64,000 nucleotides of DNA from Diaphorobacter ruginosibacter (GTDB lineage: Bacteria > Pseudomonadota > Gammaproteobacteria > Burkholderiales > Burkholderiaceae_C), in NCBI RefSeq assembly GCF_014395975.1, contig NZ_CP060714.1, positions 682,001-746,000 on the forward strand, given 5' to 3'. The notes below the pieces were generated by a model. It ran no database searches and was not told where the DNA came from. It was given only the letters and a program-made list of their open reading frames with translations. Each line of letters opens with the position of its first letter. The first letter of the stretch is position 1. Of this stretch, positions 18,801-25,668 are shown piece after piece. A program made the translations under genes and the position numbers.

Positions 18801-19832
18801 TTTAAGCTTCGCTTCGGCTACGAATTGAAGAGCATCCGCATCATTCTTCAAGGATACAGGAACATCATGCTCCTGAAACGGCAAACCCTGAAGCAGCCGC
18901 ACGTTAGCCAATGCACACCAGACATGTTCCGATTCGGGATACCTCTCTTGAGCTAGTTTGCCTTCAACAAGCGCTTTGTCTAGATTCTTCAGCAGCATGA
19001 GACCCCTAATGTGTGCGGCACACATGCGGTCATCATCAGGAAACGTTTCATACGACTTCAGAAAAAACTCCGCCGCTTTCTCTTCATCCTCACCCATGCA
19101 CCACAAGCCAAACCCTTTTTGCAGGTACCAACGAGCCTTCTGGTGAGCATCGAATGGCGCCAAGTCATTGCCTATGACGGCCAATTGGTTCAGTGCGTCA
19201 CGATAGAGGTTGGCCTTCAACAGGTTGTTTATTCGGTCAAGCTGGTCCGAGATAAGCCTGTTAGCTGAGTCTTGGCGAGCTATTGGAAGTCCGGTGAATT
19301 CAAGTAACCTGGAGTTAGCTTCGACTGCAAGTTCGCGGATGCTGTTGAGTGAGGCCTCCTGCCGATGATAGGCCGCACCTGGTGTTTGAGGTGCGTAGCT
19401 GTCTTGTAGTCTTGGGTAACGACTGATGTGATTGCAAATATCCTCCCAGAAATCTATTTCGACGGGAAATAGACCATTGGCTTCCCGGTCATCAGATAGC
19501 TCGTGGACATTTTTAAGCAATGCTGCATCGTTTAGTGTGGTCGTGGCGAGAATGAGTTTCTTGATGGCTGTTTTTTGCGTGTCGGCTTTTTCAACCTCTG
19601 CAACGACATCTGCCCATTTAAGCGGCTTCAAGGCGTACTTCTTACACTGGATGCCCACTCGTCCTATGCCCGGCTCCTTAACAAAGACATCAACACCACC
19701 CTGTACTTGGCCGCTTCGCCCATTCATCTTGGGCATTCGGTCATCAAAGACGACGCCATAGACCTGTGCACACATACGCTCAAAGTCTGCTTCATTCTTT
19801 GGCAGTGGAATTTCGAACGGAATCGTGTGCAA
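15807..19832 (-). CDS. Putative conflict/defence protein: PD-(D/E)XK nuclease-TPR-GreA/B-C-like-PIN
   Basis: A 1341-residue protein read as four parts. Residues 1-150 look like an Mrr-type restriction-endonuclease fold: GGVDVFV with D48, then GIQCKKY with Q62-x-K64. Residues about 200-790 are helical repeats of TPR type (ALRWQTLARTGAQDLAVKEV, AETLFYAGRYSEAAVYFEQL). Residues about 793-865 resemble the GreA/GreB C-terminal domain (VPGSCVTLEDEFGNVTQYVI, ALIGSKVGQEVDLP), a fold that binds RNA polymerase. Residues about 978-1120 resemble a PIN ribonuclease domain (ACYVIDAVTLAEF with D984, NAIVLTLDGRF with D1111). TPR-GreAB-C-PIN proteins are described in bacterial conflict systems; the N-terminal nuclease makes this a longer variant. 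It starts at TTG, with GAGGGA upstream. It stands alone between aioR and arsR, reading opposite to both. Substrate and trigger are unknown. Confidence 0.65.
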   Translation of the reverse strand: MHTIPFEIPLPKNEADFERMCAQVYGVVFDDRMPKMNGRSGQVQGGVDVFVKEPGIGRVGIQCKKYALKPLKWADVVAEVEKADTQKTAIKKLILATTTLNDAALLKNVHELSDDREANGLFPVEIDFWEDICNHISRYPRLQDSYAPQTPGAAYHRQEASLNSIRELAVEANSRLLEFTGLPIARQDSANRLISDQLDRINNLLKANLYRDALNQLAVIGNDLAPFDAHQKARWYLQKGFGLWCMGEDEEKAAEFFLKSYETFPDDDRMCAAHIRGLMLLKNLDKALVEGKLAQERYPESEHVWCALANVRLLQGLPFQEHDVPVSLKNDADALQFVAEAKLKAGNLEEAVHFSQKAASHPEAGFFGRANALRIAAIYGTRFPVRAMAESIPLDEKKALEFAIEIFQPRHERLWKVQSASIVGAIGHLGFSLLVLHRFTEALSLIEEAEAHGYTSEEILHTRIAALFALEKKEEFLTFTAQKMSDLGLSSLAIVGQFAANEGKLSLLQQTLDAALLFNPVDDETTELLTALRWQTLARTGAQDLAVKEVLSAKVDSQGGLIAVCLAARVLTRAGRHLDAEPMVERARRLVSEQGTEPQKYMLAETLFYAGRYSEAAVYFEQLITPGYLSDLDNRLLDCYIRSQNRRKAKELLSRLPSDWIENDNTRSLAIELGRQVADWSFLRPLAETQLRLHPNLARSWIFKLTTDLHSATPAEFQNDLRRVPELLDGPIDSIAQMARFEFRYGELERAMRRLYRMLRHNLDEPEALSAYFLAIVGAAKELPLMEEELLTVVPGSCVTLEDEFGNVTQYVIDPPDVGELPKRDGYSDLLSAQATALIGSKVGQEVDLPALAFGGKNRYRVTGVQSAYRHLIKVVHERSNMMGGLPDMKMVPVRKDSDGELDLAHMKAEVLRSSSAVRQLLDDYASGRMTLGGLCYIRRRSSTEAVLGWPIDGPPIYVGTGTPEEREKAAEIIRNPDACYVIDAVTLAEFVHLEVQEALQHLPRLFVSTLTKTTLERCLLEAEADQSVATSTEIDGQLAFIEHDARYHARRIQFFKESLDVIERYCEVRPAYGELDDSPLLMKLIEVLHPEEVEVMMLARASNAIVLTLDGRFREILESVAKVSGIWPQTVLMHCAANKLLDPKKLSSATVKQFLLNRSFVSLSGDDLVWMALQGGAYLQQGIQRFKEYLSSNKTDFTSAAAVAFSFLTQISSHNISLPAFGELFEHIVEASMRHPHCPQNFEVDIDQYIADFSESLKTQRYLYDSANWLPTQLVKFQKNYLIQSLANARRRLQEGDDGRPIGVRVLFCSHTPWLAVEKSLPELVERHDAPTLSLASDID

Positions 19833-20019
19833 GGCTGTCCCTCTTAAGATGTACGTTGCCGCCAGTATACGAAGGTCATTTCGGTACTTCCGCGTTCAAT
19901 TCGCAGTTCTAGAGCTAATGTTCTCAAGAACGTCTATTCGGCTGCTTCCAGCCGATTGAGTACATCGTTCCCCCTTCGCTGGGAGGTGTGTAGTCAATTT
20001 GTCACAAAAGTATTCCATA

Positions 20020-20045
20020 GTTCCATTACAATTGAAATATGGAAC
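20020..20045. promoter_or_regulatory. ArsR operator overlapping the arsR start codon
   Basis: GTTCCAT-N12-ATGGAAC is a perfect 7-bp dyad whose right arm contains the arsR ATG. A second overlapping dyad, TTCCATA-N18-TATGGAA, spans 20013-20044. TACAAT at 20027-20032 could be a -10 element, which would place the transcript start at or next to the ATG. No ribosome-binding site is visible, so a leaderless message is possible. Confidence 0.5.
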
Positions 20046-20368
20046 AAAATGAAGTCATCAAAGCACTAGCGGCCTTGGCGCAGCCAGTTCGTCTGCAGGT
20101 GTTCAGGGCGTTGGTCGTTGCAGGAGGGGATGGTCTCACGCCGGGCGTGCTCTCCGAGACTCTGGGCGTCCCCGCGAACACCCTTTCGTTTCACCTGAAA
20201 GAGCTGGTGAATGCCGGTCTGGTAACGCAGGAGCGCATCAGCCGAAACCTCATCTACCGCGCAGCGTACGAGCAAATGAACAGAGTGCTCTCGTTCTTGA
20301 CTGAAAACTGCTGCCAAGGGGCCGCCTGTGCAGTGGAGCTGCAGACAGACATCTGCAACAAGTGTTGA
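20039..20368 (+). CDS. arsR: Arsenic-responsive repressor ArsR
   Basis: A 109-residue winged-helix repressor of the ArsR/SmtB family and first gene of the ars operon. The DNA-binding region is GVLSETLGVPANTLSFHLKE. The usual helix-3 CxC arsenic site is absent; instead there is a C-terminal cluster, C91-C92 and C97 in ENCCQGAACAVE, like the atypical Acidithiobacillus-type ArsR in which three C-terminal cysteines bind As(III). C106 and C109 follow in ICNKC. It should repress its own operon until arsenite or antimonite binds. It is separated by 47 bp from arsC1. Confidence 0.92.
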   Translation: MEQNEVIKALAALAQPVRLQVFRALVVAGGDGLTPGVLSETLGVPANTLSFHLKELVNAGLVTQERISRNLIYRAAYEQMNRVLSFLTENCCQGAACAVELQTDICNKC

Positions 20369-20415
20369 GGCAATAGGAATCGCTTCAGTTCAACGTTCAA
20401 CTCGAAGGAATCGAA

Positions 20416-20910
20416 ATGGCAGACAAGATTTACAACGTGCTGTTCATCTGCACCGGGAATTCGGCCAGGTCCATCATTGCCGAAGGGCTGATGAATGAGA
20501 TGGGCAAAGGACGCTTCAAGGCGTACTCAGCAGGCAGCCACCCGAGAGGGCATGTTCAGCCACTTGCGATTCAAGCACTCCAAAAAATTCAGATTCCCAC
20601 TGAAGAATTTCGAAGCAAATCGTGGGATGTTTTTGCCGCCCCGAATGCTCCTGAGATGGACTTTGTGTTCACTGTGTGTGACCAGGCCGCGGGTGAAGTG
20701 TGTCCAGTCTGGCCCGGTCAGCCCATCAGCGCTCATTGGGGAATGCCAGACCCAGCCGCGGTTGACGGTCCGGAAGAAGTCCAGGTCAAAGCTTATCGAG
20801 ATGCCGTCATGACCATGAAGCGCCGCTTGGAGCTGATTCTGGCGCTGCCTGTAGAGCGTTTGGACCGACTTGCTTTGCAGCGTGAAGTGAAGGCGATTGG
20901 CCAGCAGTAA
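20416..20910 (+). CDS. arsC: Arsenate reductase, LMW-phosphatase type (first copy)
   Basis: A 164-residue cytoplasmic enzyme that reduces arsenate to arsenite for export. It has the low-molecular-weight phosphatase P-loop with catalytic cysteine in FICTGNSARS near the N-terminus, and the downstream cysteines FTVCDQAAGEVCPVWPG typical of the reductase branch. AHWGMPDPAAV carries the general-acid aspartate. It is three bases from the second arsC, so the two are translated from one message. The pair are clearly paralogous but diverged. Confidence 0.9.
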   Translation: MADKIYNVLFICTGNSARSIIAEGLMNEMGKGRFKAYSAGSHPRGHVQPLAIQALQKIQIPTEEFRSKSWDVFAAPNAPEMDFVFTVCDQAAGEVCPVWPGQPISAHWGMPDPAAVDGPEEVQVKAYRDAVMTMKRRLELILALPVERLDRLALQREVKAIGQQ

Positions 20911-20913
20911 ATC

Positions 20914-21402
20914 ATGACTAAAAACGTACTTATTCTGTGCACCCACAACTCGGCACGCAGTGTGCTCAGCGAGGCCATGCTCAATCATTGGGCCAAGAAG
21001 TTGGGGAAGGACGTTCGGGCTTTCAGTGCCGGTAGTTCACCCAGCGGTCGCATCAACCCATTTGCATTGCAAGCACTCGAGAGTGCAGGCATTGAAAACC
21101 CCGGCTACCGAAGCAAATCTTGGGATGAGTTTGTGGGTCCGCAAGCAGAGCCAATGCACATAGTCATCACGGTGTGCGACAGCGCGGCGTCGGAACAATG
21201 CCCTTATTGGTCGGGTAGTCCCGTGCAGGTGCATTGGGGATATGCAGACCCCTCCAACGCTCCCGAAAGTGAGCGTGCAGCTGCCTTCGAAGTGACCCGG
21301 CAAGCCATTGGCTATCGCATGTTGCAGCTGCTGCAATTGCCGCTTGAAAAAATGAACAACCAAGAGCTTCAGGCCTCGCTTGAAACCATCTCGCGGAACT
21401 AA
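20914..21402 (+). CDS. arsC: Arsenate reductase, LMW-phosphatase type (second copy)
   Basis: A 162-residue paralogue of the preceding gene with P-loop LILCTHNSARS, resolving-cysteine region ITVCDSAASEQCPYWSG and VHWGYADPSNA. The change of CTGN to CTHN in the P-loop is the form common in many proteobacterial ArsC proteins. It starts three bases after the first arsC and ends two bases before acr3. Two such copies in one operon are frequent in Comamonadaceae ars clusters; whether they differ in reductant preference is unknown. Confidence 0.9.
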   Translation: MTKNVLILCTHNSARSVLSEAMLNHWAKKLGKDVRAFSAGSSPSGRINPFALQALESAGIENPGYRSKSWDEFVGPQAEPMHIVITVCDSAASEQCPYWSGSPVQVHWGYADPSNAPESERAAAFEVTRQAIGYRMLQLLQLPLEKMNNQELQASLETISRN

Positions 21403-21404
21403 TC

Positions 21405-22493
21405 ATGTCTGCACCAACCAAGACTCTCTCAAGCGGTGCTTCTGCAGCGGGCGGCATCAGCTTCTTTGAACGCTATCTAACCGTTTGGGTGCTGCTTTGC
21501 ATTGTGGCTGGCATCGTGCTCGGCCAAGCGTTGCCTAGCCTGACTCACGCTGTGTCATCGATGGAAATCGCGCAGGTCAATTTACCCGTCGGCGTACTCA
21601 TCTGGGTCATGATTATTCCCATGCTGCTGAAGATTGACTTCGGTGCACTTGGGCAGGTCAAGGCTCATGCGCGCGGCATTGGTGTCACCTTGTTCATTAA
21701 CTGGGCCATCAAGCCTTTCAGCATGGCGCTGCTTGGGTGGATTTTCGTGCGACACGTGTTTGCACCCTATCTTCCGACTGAGCAGCTGGACAGCTACATC
21801 GCTGGCCTGATTCTGCTCGCTGCAGCACCCTGCACGGCGATGGTGTTTGTGTGGAGTCAGCTTTGCAAGGGGGACCCGTATTTCACCCTGTCTCAAGTTG
21901 CGTTGAACGACGCCATCATGGTGGTTGCTTTCGCACCTATCGTCGCGCTGCTGCTGGGCCTGTCTTCCATCGTTGTCCCATGGGATACGCTGCTCATCTC
22001 TGTGGGCCTGTACATCATCGTGCCGGTGATTGTTTCGCAGTTGATTCGTAAAGCATTGCTGGCCAAGGGGGAGGAGCATTTCAAGGCGGTGGTGAGCAAG
22101 CTCGGCCCGTATTCCATTTCTGCACTGCTGCTCACCTTGGTGCTGCTGTTTGCCTTCCAAGGCGAAGCCATCATCAAGCAGCCTGTTGTCATCGCGCTAT
22201 TGGCCGTCCCCATCCTCATTCAAGTTGTTCTGAATTCAGGCTTGGCCTACTGGCTCAACCGCAAGCTGGGAGTGCAGCACTGTGTTGCAGGCCCATCCGC
22301 CCTGATTGGTGCAAGCAACTTTTTTGAGCTGGCTGTCGCTACCGCCATCAGTCTGTTTGGGCTGCAATCAGGAGCCGCACTGGCCACCGTCGTGGGTGTG
22401 CTGATTGAAGTGCCTGTCATGCTGGCTGTCGTAGCGGTTGTGAACCGCTCACAAGGCTGGTACGAAAATGGCGCTAGCAAAGTCCGCACTTGA
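21405..22493 (+). CDS. acr3: ACR3-family arsenite efflux transporter
   Basis: A 362-residue inner-membrane protein with about ten hydrophobic helices, related to the bile acid:sodium symporter fold. It exports arsenite using the proton gradient. Diagnostic segments are VGVLIWVMIIPMLLKIDF, NWAIKPFSMALLGW and APCTAMVFVWSQLCKGDP, the last holding the conserved cysteine of helix 4 needed for transport in characterised members. SALIGASNFFELAVATAISL also matches the family. It starts two bases after arsC2, in the middle of the operon. Often annotated arsB, but it is unrelated to the ArsB family. Confidence 0.95.
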   Translation: MSAPTKTLSSGASAAGGISFFERYLTVWVLLCIVAGIVLGQALPSLTHAVSSMEIAQVNLPVGVLIWVMIIPMLLKIDFGALGQVKAHARGIGVTLFINWAIKPFSMALLGWIFVRHVFAPYLPTEQLDSYIAGLILLAAAPCTAMVFVWSQLCKGDPYFTLSQVALNDAIMVVAFAPIVALLLGLSSIVVPWDTLLISVGLYIIVPVIVSQLIRKALLAKGEEHFKAVVSKLGPYSISALLLTLVLLFAFQGEAIIKQPVVIALLAVPILIQVVLNSGLAYWLNRKLGVQHCVAGPSALIGASNFFELAVATAISLFGLQSGAALATVVGVLIEVPVMLAVVAVVNRSQGWYENGASKVRT

Positions 22494-22507
22494 GCGTTTG
22501 GAAGACC

Positions 22508-22930
22508 ATGGAAAAAGTCACCATCTATCACAACCCCGAGTGCGGCACTTCACGCAACACGTTGGCGTTGATTCGCAACAGTGGCGTGGAGCCCGAGGTC
22601 ATTGAGTACCTCAAAAATCCGCCCAGCAAGGAGCTCTTGGTAGAGCTCATCAAGTCGATGAACATTGCGCCTCGCGAGTTGCTGCGCCAAAAGGGTACTC
22701 CCTACGAAGAGCTTGGACTGCAGGACGACAAGTGGAGCGATGTACAGCTCATCGACTTCATGCTTGCACACCCAATCCTCATCAATCGACCCATTGTTGT
22801 CGCCTCCAAGGGCGTCAAGCTCTGCCGACCATCTGAAGCGGTACTTGACATCCTGGCCTCCACGCAACAAGGTCCTTTCACCAAAGAAGACGGAGAAGTC
22901 GTCATCGACGCCAATGGAAATCGTGTCTGA
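22508..22930 (+). CDS. arsC: Arsenate reductase, glutaredoxin-dependent type
   Basis: A 140-residue ArsC of the plasmid R773 type, unrelated to the two LMW-phosphatase-type enzymes upstream. It keeps the catalytic C12 in YHNPECGTSRNTL and the arginine-containing NRPIVVASKGVKLCRPSE region. It uses glutathione and glutaredoxin as electron donors. ATG 22508 is chosen because GGAAG lies 4 bp upstream; the intervening open frame back to 22490 is not needed. It overlaps or touches arsH. Confidence 0.9.
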   Translation: MEKVTIYHNPECGTSRNTLALIRNSGVEPEVIEYLKNPPSKELLVELIKSMNIAPRELLRQKGTPYEELGLQDDKWSDVQLIDFMLAHPILINRPIVVASKGVKLCRPSEAVLDILASTQQGPFTKEDGEVVIDANGNRV

Positions 22931-22934
22931 ATCA

Positions 22935-23648
22935 ATGAACCTGCCATCCACCAATCTGAACCCAGAATCGTTTCGTATTCCTTCGCAAGGCGACTTGCTG
23001 CCGCGCGCCGTGTCTTCCCATCCACCGCGCATTCTGATGCTCTACGGTTCGCTGCGCGAGCGCTCGTACAGCAAACTGTTAACGCTGGAGGCCGCCCGCT
23101 TGCTCGAGAGCATGGGAGCTGAAGTTCGCATCTTCAATCCAGAAGGATTGCCGCAGCCGGACGCAGCTCCCGAGTCGCACCCCAAGGTGCAGGAGCTTCG
23201 CGAGCTTGCCTCATGGTCCGAGGGTATGGTGTGGACTTCACCAGAACGTCACGGCGCGATGACCGGCATCATGAAGAGCCAGATTGACTGGATACCGCTT
23301 TCTGTCGGCGCAGTGCGGCCAACACAAGGCAAGACACTCGCTGTCATGGAGGTGAGTGGTGGCTCGCAGTCGTTCAACGCTGTAAACCAGATGCGCATTC
23401 TGGGTCGCTGGATGCGCATGCTCACCATCCCCAATCAAAGCTCCGTGGCGAAGGCGTTTGCCGAGTTTGACGAAGCCGGCAGAATGAAGCCTTCTTCGTA
23501 CTACGACCGCGTGGTGGATGTGATGGAAGAGCTGATGAAATTCACGTTGCTCACTCGCGATGTTGCGCCGTATCTGGTTGACAGATACAGCGAGCGCAAG
23601 GAGTCTGCGGAAGAGCTGTCGAAGCGAGTGAATCAGCGGTCGATTTGA
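22935..23648 (+). CDS. arsH: NADPH-dependent FMN reductase / organoarsenical oxidase ArsH
   Basis: A 237-residue flavoprotein, last gene of the ars operon. It has the FMN-binding loop MLYGSLRERSYSK and the family stretch WTSPERHGAMTGIMKSQIDW, plus VMEVSGGSQSFNAVNQMRIL. ArsH oxidises trivalent organoarsenicals (for example methylarsenite) to less toxic pentavalent forms, and some members reduce azo dyes or quinones. Two starts are possible: ATG 22935, five bases after the arsC stop, and ATG 22914 overlapping arsC; 22935 gives the usual length. Confidence 0.93.
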   Translation: MNLPSTNLNPESFRIPSQGDLLPRAVSSHPPRILMLYGSLRERSYSKLLTLEAARLLESMGAEVRIFNPEGLPQPDAAPESHPKVQELRELASWSEGMVWTSPERHGAMTGIMKSQIDWIPLSVGAVRPTQGKTLAVMEVSGGSQSFNAVNQMRILGRWMRMLTIPNQSSVAKAFAEFDEAGRMKPSSYYDRVVDVMEELMKFTLLTRDVAPYLVDRYSERKESAEELSKRVNQRSI

Positions 23649-23656
23649 ATCAAGTA

Positions 23657-23690
23657 AGAATTGCCGTTGTGTGAACGCAAAGGCAATTCT
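23657..23690 (+). terminator. Hairpin after arsH
   Basis: Perfect 9-bp stem AGAATTGCC / GGCAATTCT with a 16-base loop, 8 bp after the arsH stop codon, followed by CTTGGACTTTC. It is a plausible terminator of the ars operon, although the T-tract is weak. Confidence 0.6.
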
Positions 23691-23794
23691 CTTGGACTTT
23701 CTATGTTCTATGCCTTGTCAGCGCCTTGGTCAAACCGCCTGAGCATAGAGCCTGAAATTTCTTCAAATGATGACGCCACCGCGGTCCCCAAAGC

Positions 23795-23810
23795 TGAGAT
23801 AGCCCCTTGA
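23795..23810 (-). repeat. 16-bp inverted repeat, right copy
   Basis: TGAGATAGCCCCTTGA is the exact reverse complement of 15755-15770. It lies three bases outside the left end of the IS3-family element, so that insertion abuts this end and may have removed sequence beyond it. Confidence 0.6.
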
Positions 23811-23863
23811 ATCTCCGGACACGGTCCATCGCTTATCTTCGAGATAGGCATAGGACTGTGCGT

Positions 23864-24250
23864 ATGACTAGGCATACAGAAACGATTGAGGTCATCACCC
23901 GAGACCAGCGCAGGCGGCGCTGGTCGGCTGCCGAGAAGGCCGCCTTGGTTCGCAAGACGTATGAACCGGGCATGAGCGTCTCGCTCGTGGCCCGCCAGGA
24001 GGGTGTGTCGGCGAGCTTGCTATTCACTTGGCGGCGGCTGGAGCGCGAAGGCGCGCTGGTGGCTGTCGGTGCAGGCGAGGCCGTTGTGCCGGCATCGGAA
24101 CTGGCAGCCGCCCGTGCCGAGATCGCCAAGCTGCAGCGCGTGTTGGGCAAGAAGACCTTGGAGAACGAGATACTCAAGGAAGCCGTGGAGATCGCTGCAG
24201 CAAAAAAATGGATTGCGCGCTCGCCCTTGTTGCCCGGGGACGACCAATGA
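23864..24250 (+). CDS. IS3-family transposase OrfA
   Basis: A 128-residue protein with the IS3/IS911-type N-terminal helix-turn-helix (RRRRWSAAEKAALVRKTYEP, SLVARQEGVSASLLFTWRRL) followed by a leucine-zipper-like helix (AEIAKLQRVLGKKTLENEIL). It binds the element ends and regulates transposition. The ATG at 23864 is taken; an in-frame TTG at 23807 lies outside the inverted repeat and is rejected. Its end overlaps the OrfB frame, and slippage at A7 (24202-24208) would give the OrfAB fusion transposase. Confidence 0.85.
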   Translation: MTRHTETIEVITRDQRRRRWSAAEKAALVRKTYEPGMSVSLVARQEGVSASLLFTWRRLEREGALVAVGAGEAVVPASELAAARAEIAKLQRVLGKKTLENEILKEAVEIAAAKKWIARSPLLPGDDQ

Positions 24251-25110
24251 AGCCGGTCTGCTCGGTGCTGGGCGTGGCGCGCTCGAATCTGCATGTGCGG
24301 CATCACCGCCCTGGCCACTGGCAGGACAGCCGCAGAGGCCGCACCCCGGCCCAGGATGAGCTCTTGCTGGCCGACCTGCGGCGCCACATTGCCGAGTTGC
24401 CCAGCTATGGTTATCGCCGCGCCGGTGCGCTGCTCAATCGAGAGCGACGTTCGCAAGGTCAACAGGCGCTGAACCACAAGCGCATCTACCGGGTCATGGC
24501 GCGGCATCGACTGCTGTTGCCCAAGGCGCCCAAGCGACGGCATTCGAGCCGCATTCACGATGGCCAGGTCAGTGTGCCGATGAGCAACATGCGCTGGTGC
24601 TCTGACGGCTTTGAGATCAAGTGCGATTCGGGCGAGACGGTCACAGCCACCTTCGCCAAGGACTGCTGCGACCGGGAGATCCTGGCCTGGCGGGCTTGGG
24701 AGGGCAAGGGACTTGCGGGAGAGCCTGTGCGCGACATGCTGGTGGAAGCCGTGGAGCGGCGCTTTGGCACGGTTGAAGCCGTGCCCCTGGAGCGTGAATT
24801 GGAGTTCCTCACCGACAACGGCAGCGCCTACATCGCGCACGAGACGCGTGGCATTGCTAGATCGCTGGGCCTGAAGCCGATCAACACGCCCGTGTGTAGC
24901 CCGCAGAGCAACGGCATGGCCGAGAGCTTCGTGAACACCTTCAAGCGCGACTACATGAGCCGTATGGACCTGCGCGATGCGCCGACCGTGTTGGCGCAAT
25001 TGCCGGGTGCGTTCGAGCACTTCAACGAAATCCACCCACATTCGAGTTTGAAGATGATGTCACCCAGGGAGTTCCGACGGCGGCAGAATCACCTCGCCCA
25101 TCAGGGCTAA
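24247..25110 (+). CDS. IS3-family transposase OrfB (DDE integrase)
   Basis: A 287-residue catalytic part with an RNase H-like integrase core: an N-terminal HTH_21-type segment (YGYRRAGALLNRERRSQGQQ, HKRIYRVMARHRLLLP), the first acidic residue in MRWCSDGFEIKCDSG, the second in EFLTDNGSAYIAHETR, and the final glutamate in SPQSNGMAESFVNTFKRDYM. It is in the -1 frame relative to OrfA. The frame is intact to the stop, so the element may still be active. The ATG at 24247 would give free OrfB; the frameshift product starts in OrfA. Confidence 0.85.
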   Translation: MKPVCSVLGVARSNLHVRHHRPGHWQDSRRGRTPAQDELLLADLRRHIAELPSYGYRRAGALLNRERRSQGQQALNHKRIYRVMARHRLLLPKAPKRRHSSRIHDGQVSVPMSNMRWCSDGFEIKCDSGETVTATFAKDCCDREILAWRAWEGKGLAGEPVRDMLVEAVERRFGTVEAVPLERELEFLTDNGSAYIAHETRGIARSLGLKPINTPVCSPQSNGMAESFVNTFKRDYMSRMDLRDAPTVLAQLPGAFEHFNEIHPHSSLKMMSPREFRRRQNHLAHQG

Positions 25111-25152
25111 CTTAGCGACTGGACGGTGTCCGGAACTACGGGGGCAAGATCA

Positions 25153-25206
25153 CTCTGGCAGCAGCGTAACCTGCTGTCGATCCTGACCCTCGATGTATCT
25201 GGACAT
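25153..25206 (-). pseudogene. IS1182-type transposase, N-terminal fragment
   Basis: Read on the minus strand, an ATG at 25206 begins MSRYIEGQDRQQVTLLPE and is followed at once by a stop codon. This matches the very conserved N-terminus of IS1182-family DDE transposases, where the reading should continue for more than 400 residues. The remainder is missing and the IS3-family element begins about 20 bp further on. Confidence 0.65.
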
Positions 25207-25357
25207 ATTTACCTCGGTGCTCAATATGTCTACGGACTCTACCGGCCCATGCGGCAGGCCGCGAGAGGGTTTTCACACAGCCTCCAGCGGTTGCTGCCGC
25301 TCGGAACTGCAGAGTGAACTCACGGTCTCTGCAATAGAAGCAGTCATACGAAGTGTT

Positions 25358-25508
25358 GGCCTTGAATGCGTCGCTGTGAACGCGACGCCGCCAGCGTGCG
25401 CCGATCTGCTGATCGGAAATAGTGCTCACGTGCCCACCAAGAGTTGAGGTGGGCACAAGGCTCCTATGCCACGAACGGGCTTTCAAAATGCTCAGACTGG
25501 ACGCTCAC
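25358..25508 (-). pseudogene. IS66-family end and tnpA N-terminal fragment
   Basis: Minus strand: GTGAGCGTCCAGTCTGAGC from 25508 resembles the left end of IS66 elements. A 9-bp hairpin (25430-25456) follows, then a GTG at 25429 opens STISDQQIGARWRRRVHSDA and FKA, the start of IS66 OrfA (TnpA). The similarity stops at about 25358. The rest of the 25135-25668 stretch holds only this and the IS1182-type fragment; 25509-25668 shows no recognisable feature. Confidence 0.55.
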
Positions 25509-25668
25509 AGCCCCTTAGCCGATCGACAAACGCTTTCAGTAGACTACAAGAGCACAAGCACGGAGGTCAGTCACGCGAGTCAGGTGCTTGCGCATACCAA
25601 ATTTGTGACGGTCTCGACCCGACCCCAGGCAGCCATTGTCCCAAAATATTGCAGATCACAACCTACGA

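Larger units (their letters stand above)
23814..25134 (+). mobile_element. IS3-family (IS2-group-like) insertion sequence
   Basis: Terminal inverted repeats are visible: left TCCGGACACGGTCCATCGCT from 23814, and right, read inward, TCCGGACACCGTCCAGTCGC from 25134. They enclose two overlapping transposase frames with an A7 slippery tract at 24202-24208. Total length is about 1321 bp. The flanking pentamers are GAATC on the left and ACTAC on the right, so no target duplication is seen. This suggests a later deletion or rearrangement at one side. Confidence 0.85.

Noticed and set aside
25509..25668. Possible non-coding RNA partner for the reverse transcriptase
   Set aside because: I see no convincing conserved stem structure, and RT-nitrilase systems are not known to me to need an adjacent msr/msd-type RNA. 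Noted only as a place to look with RNA-seq.
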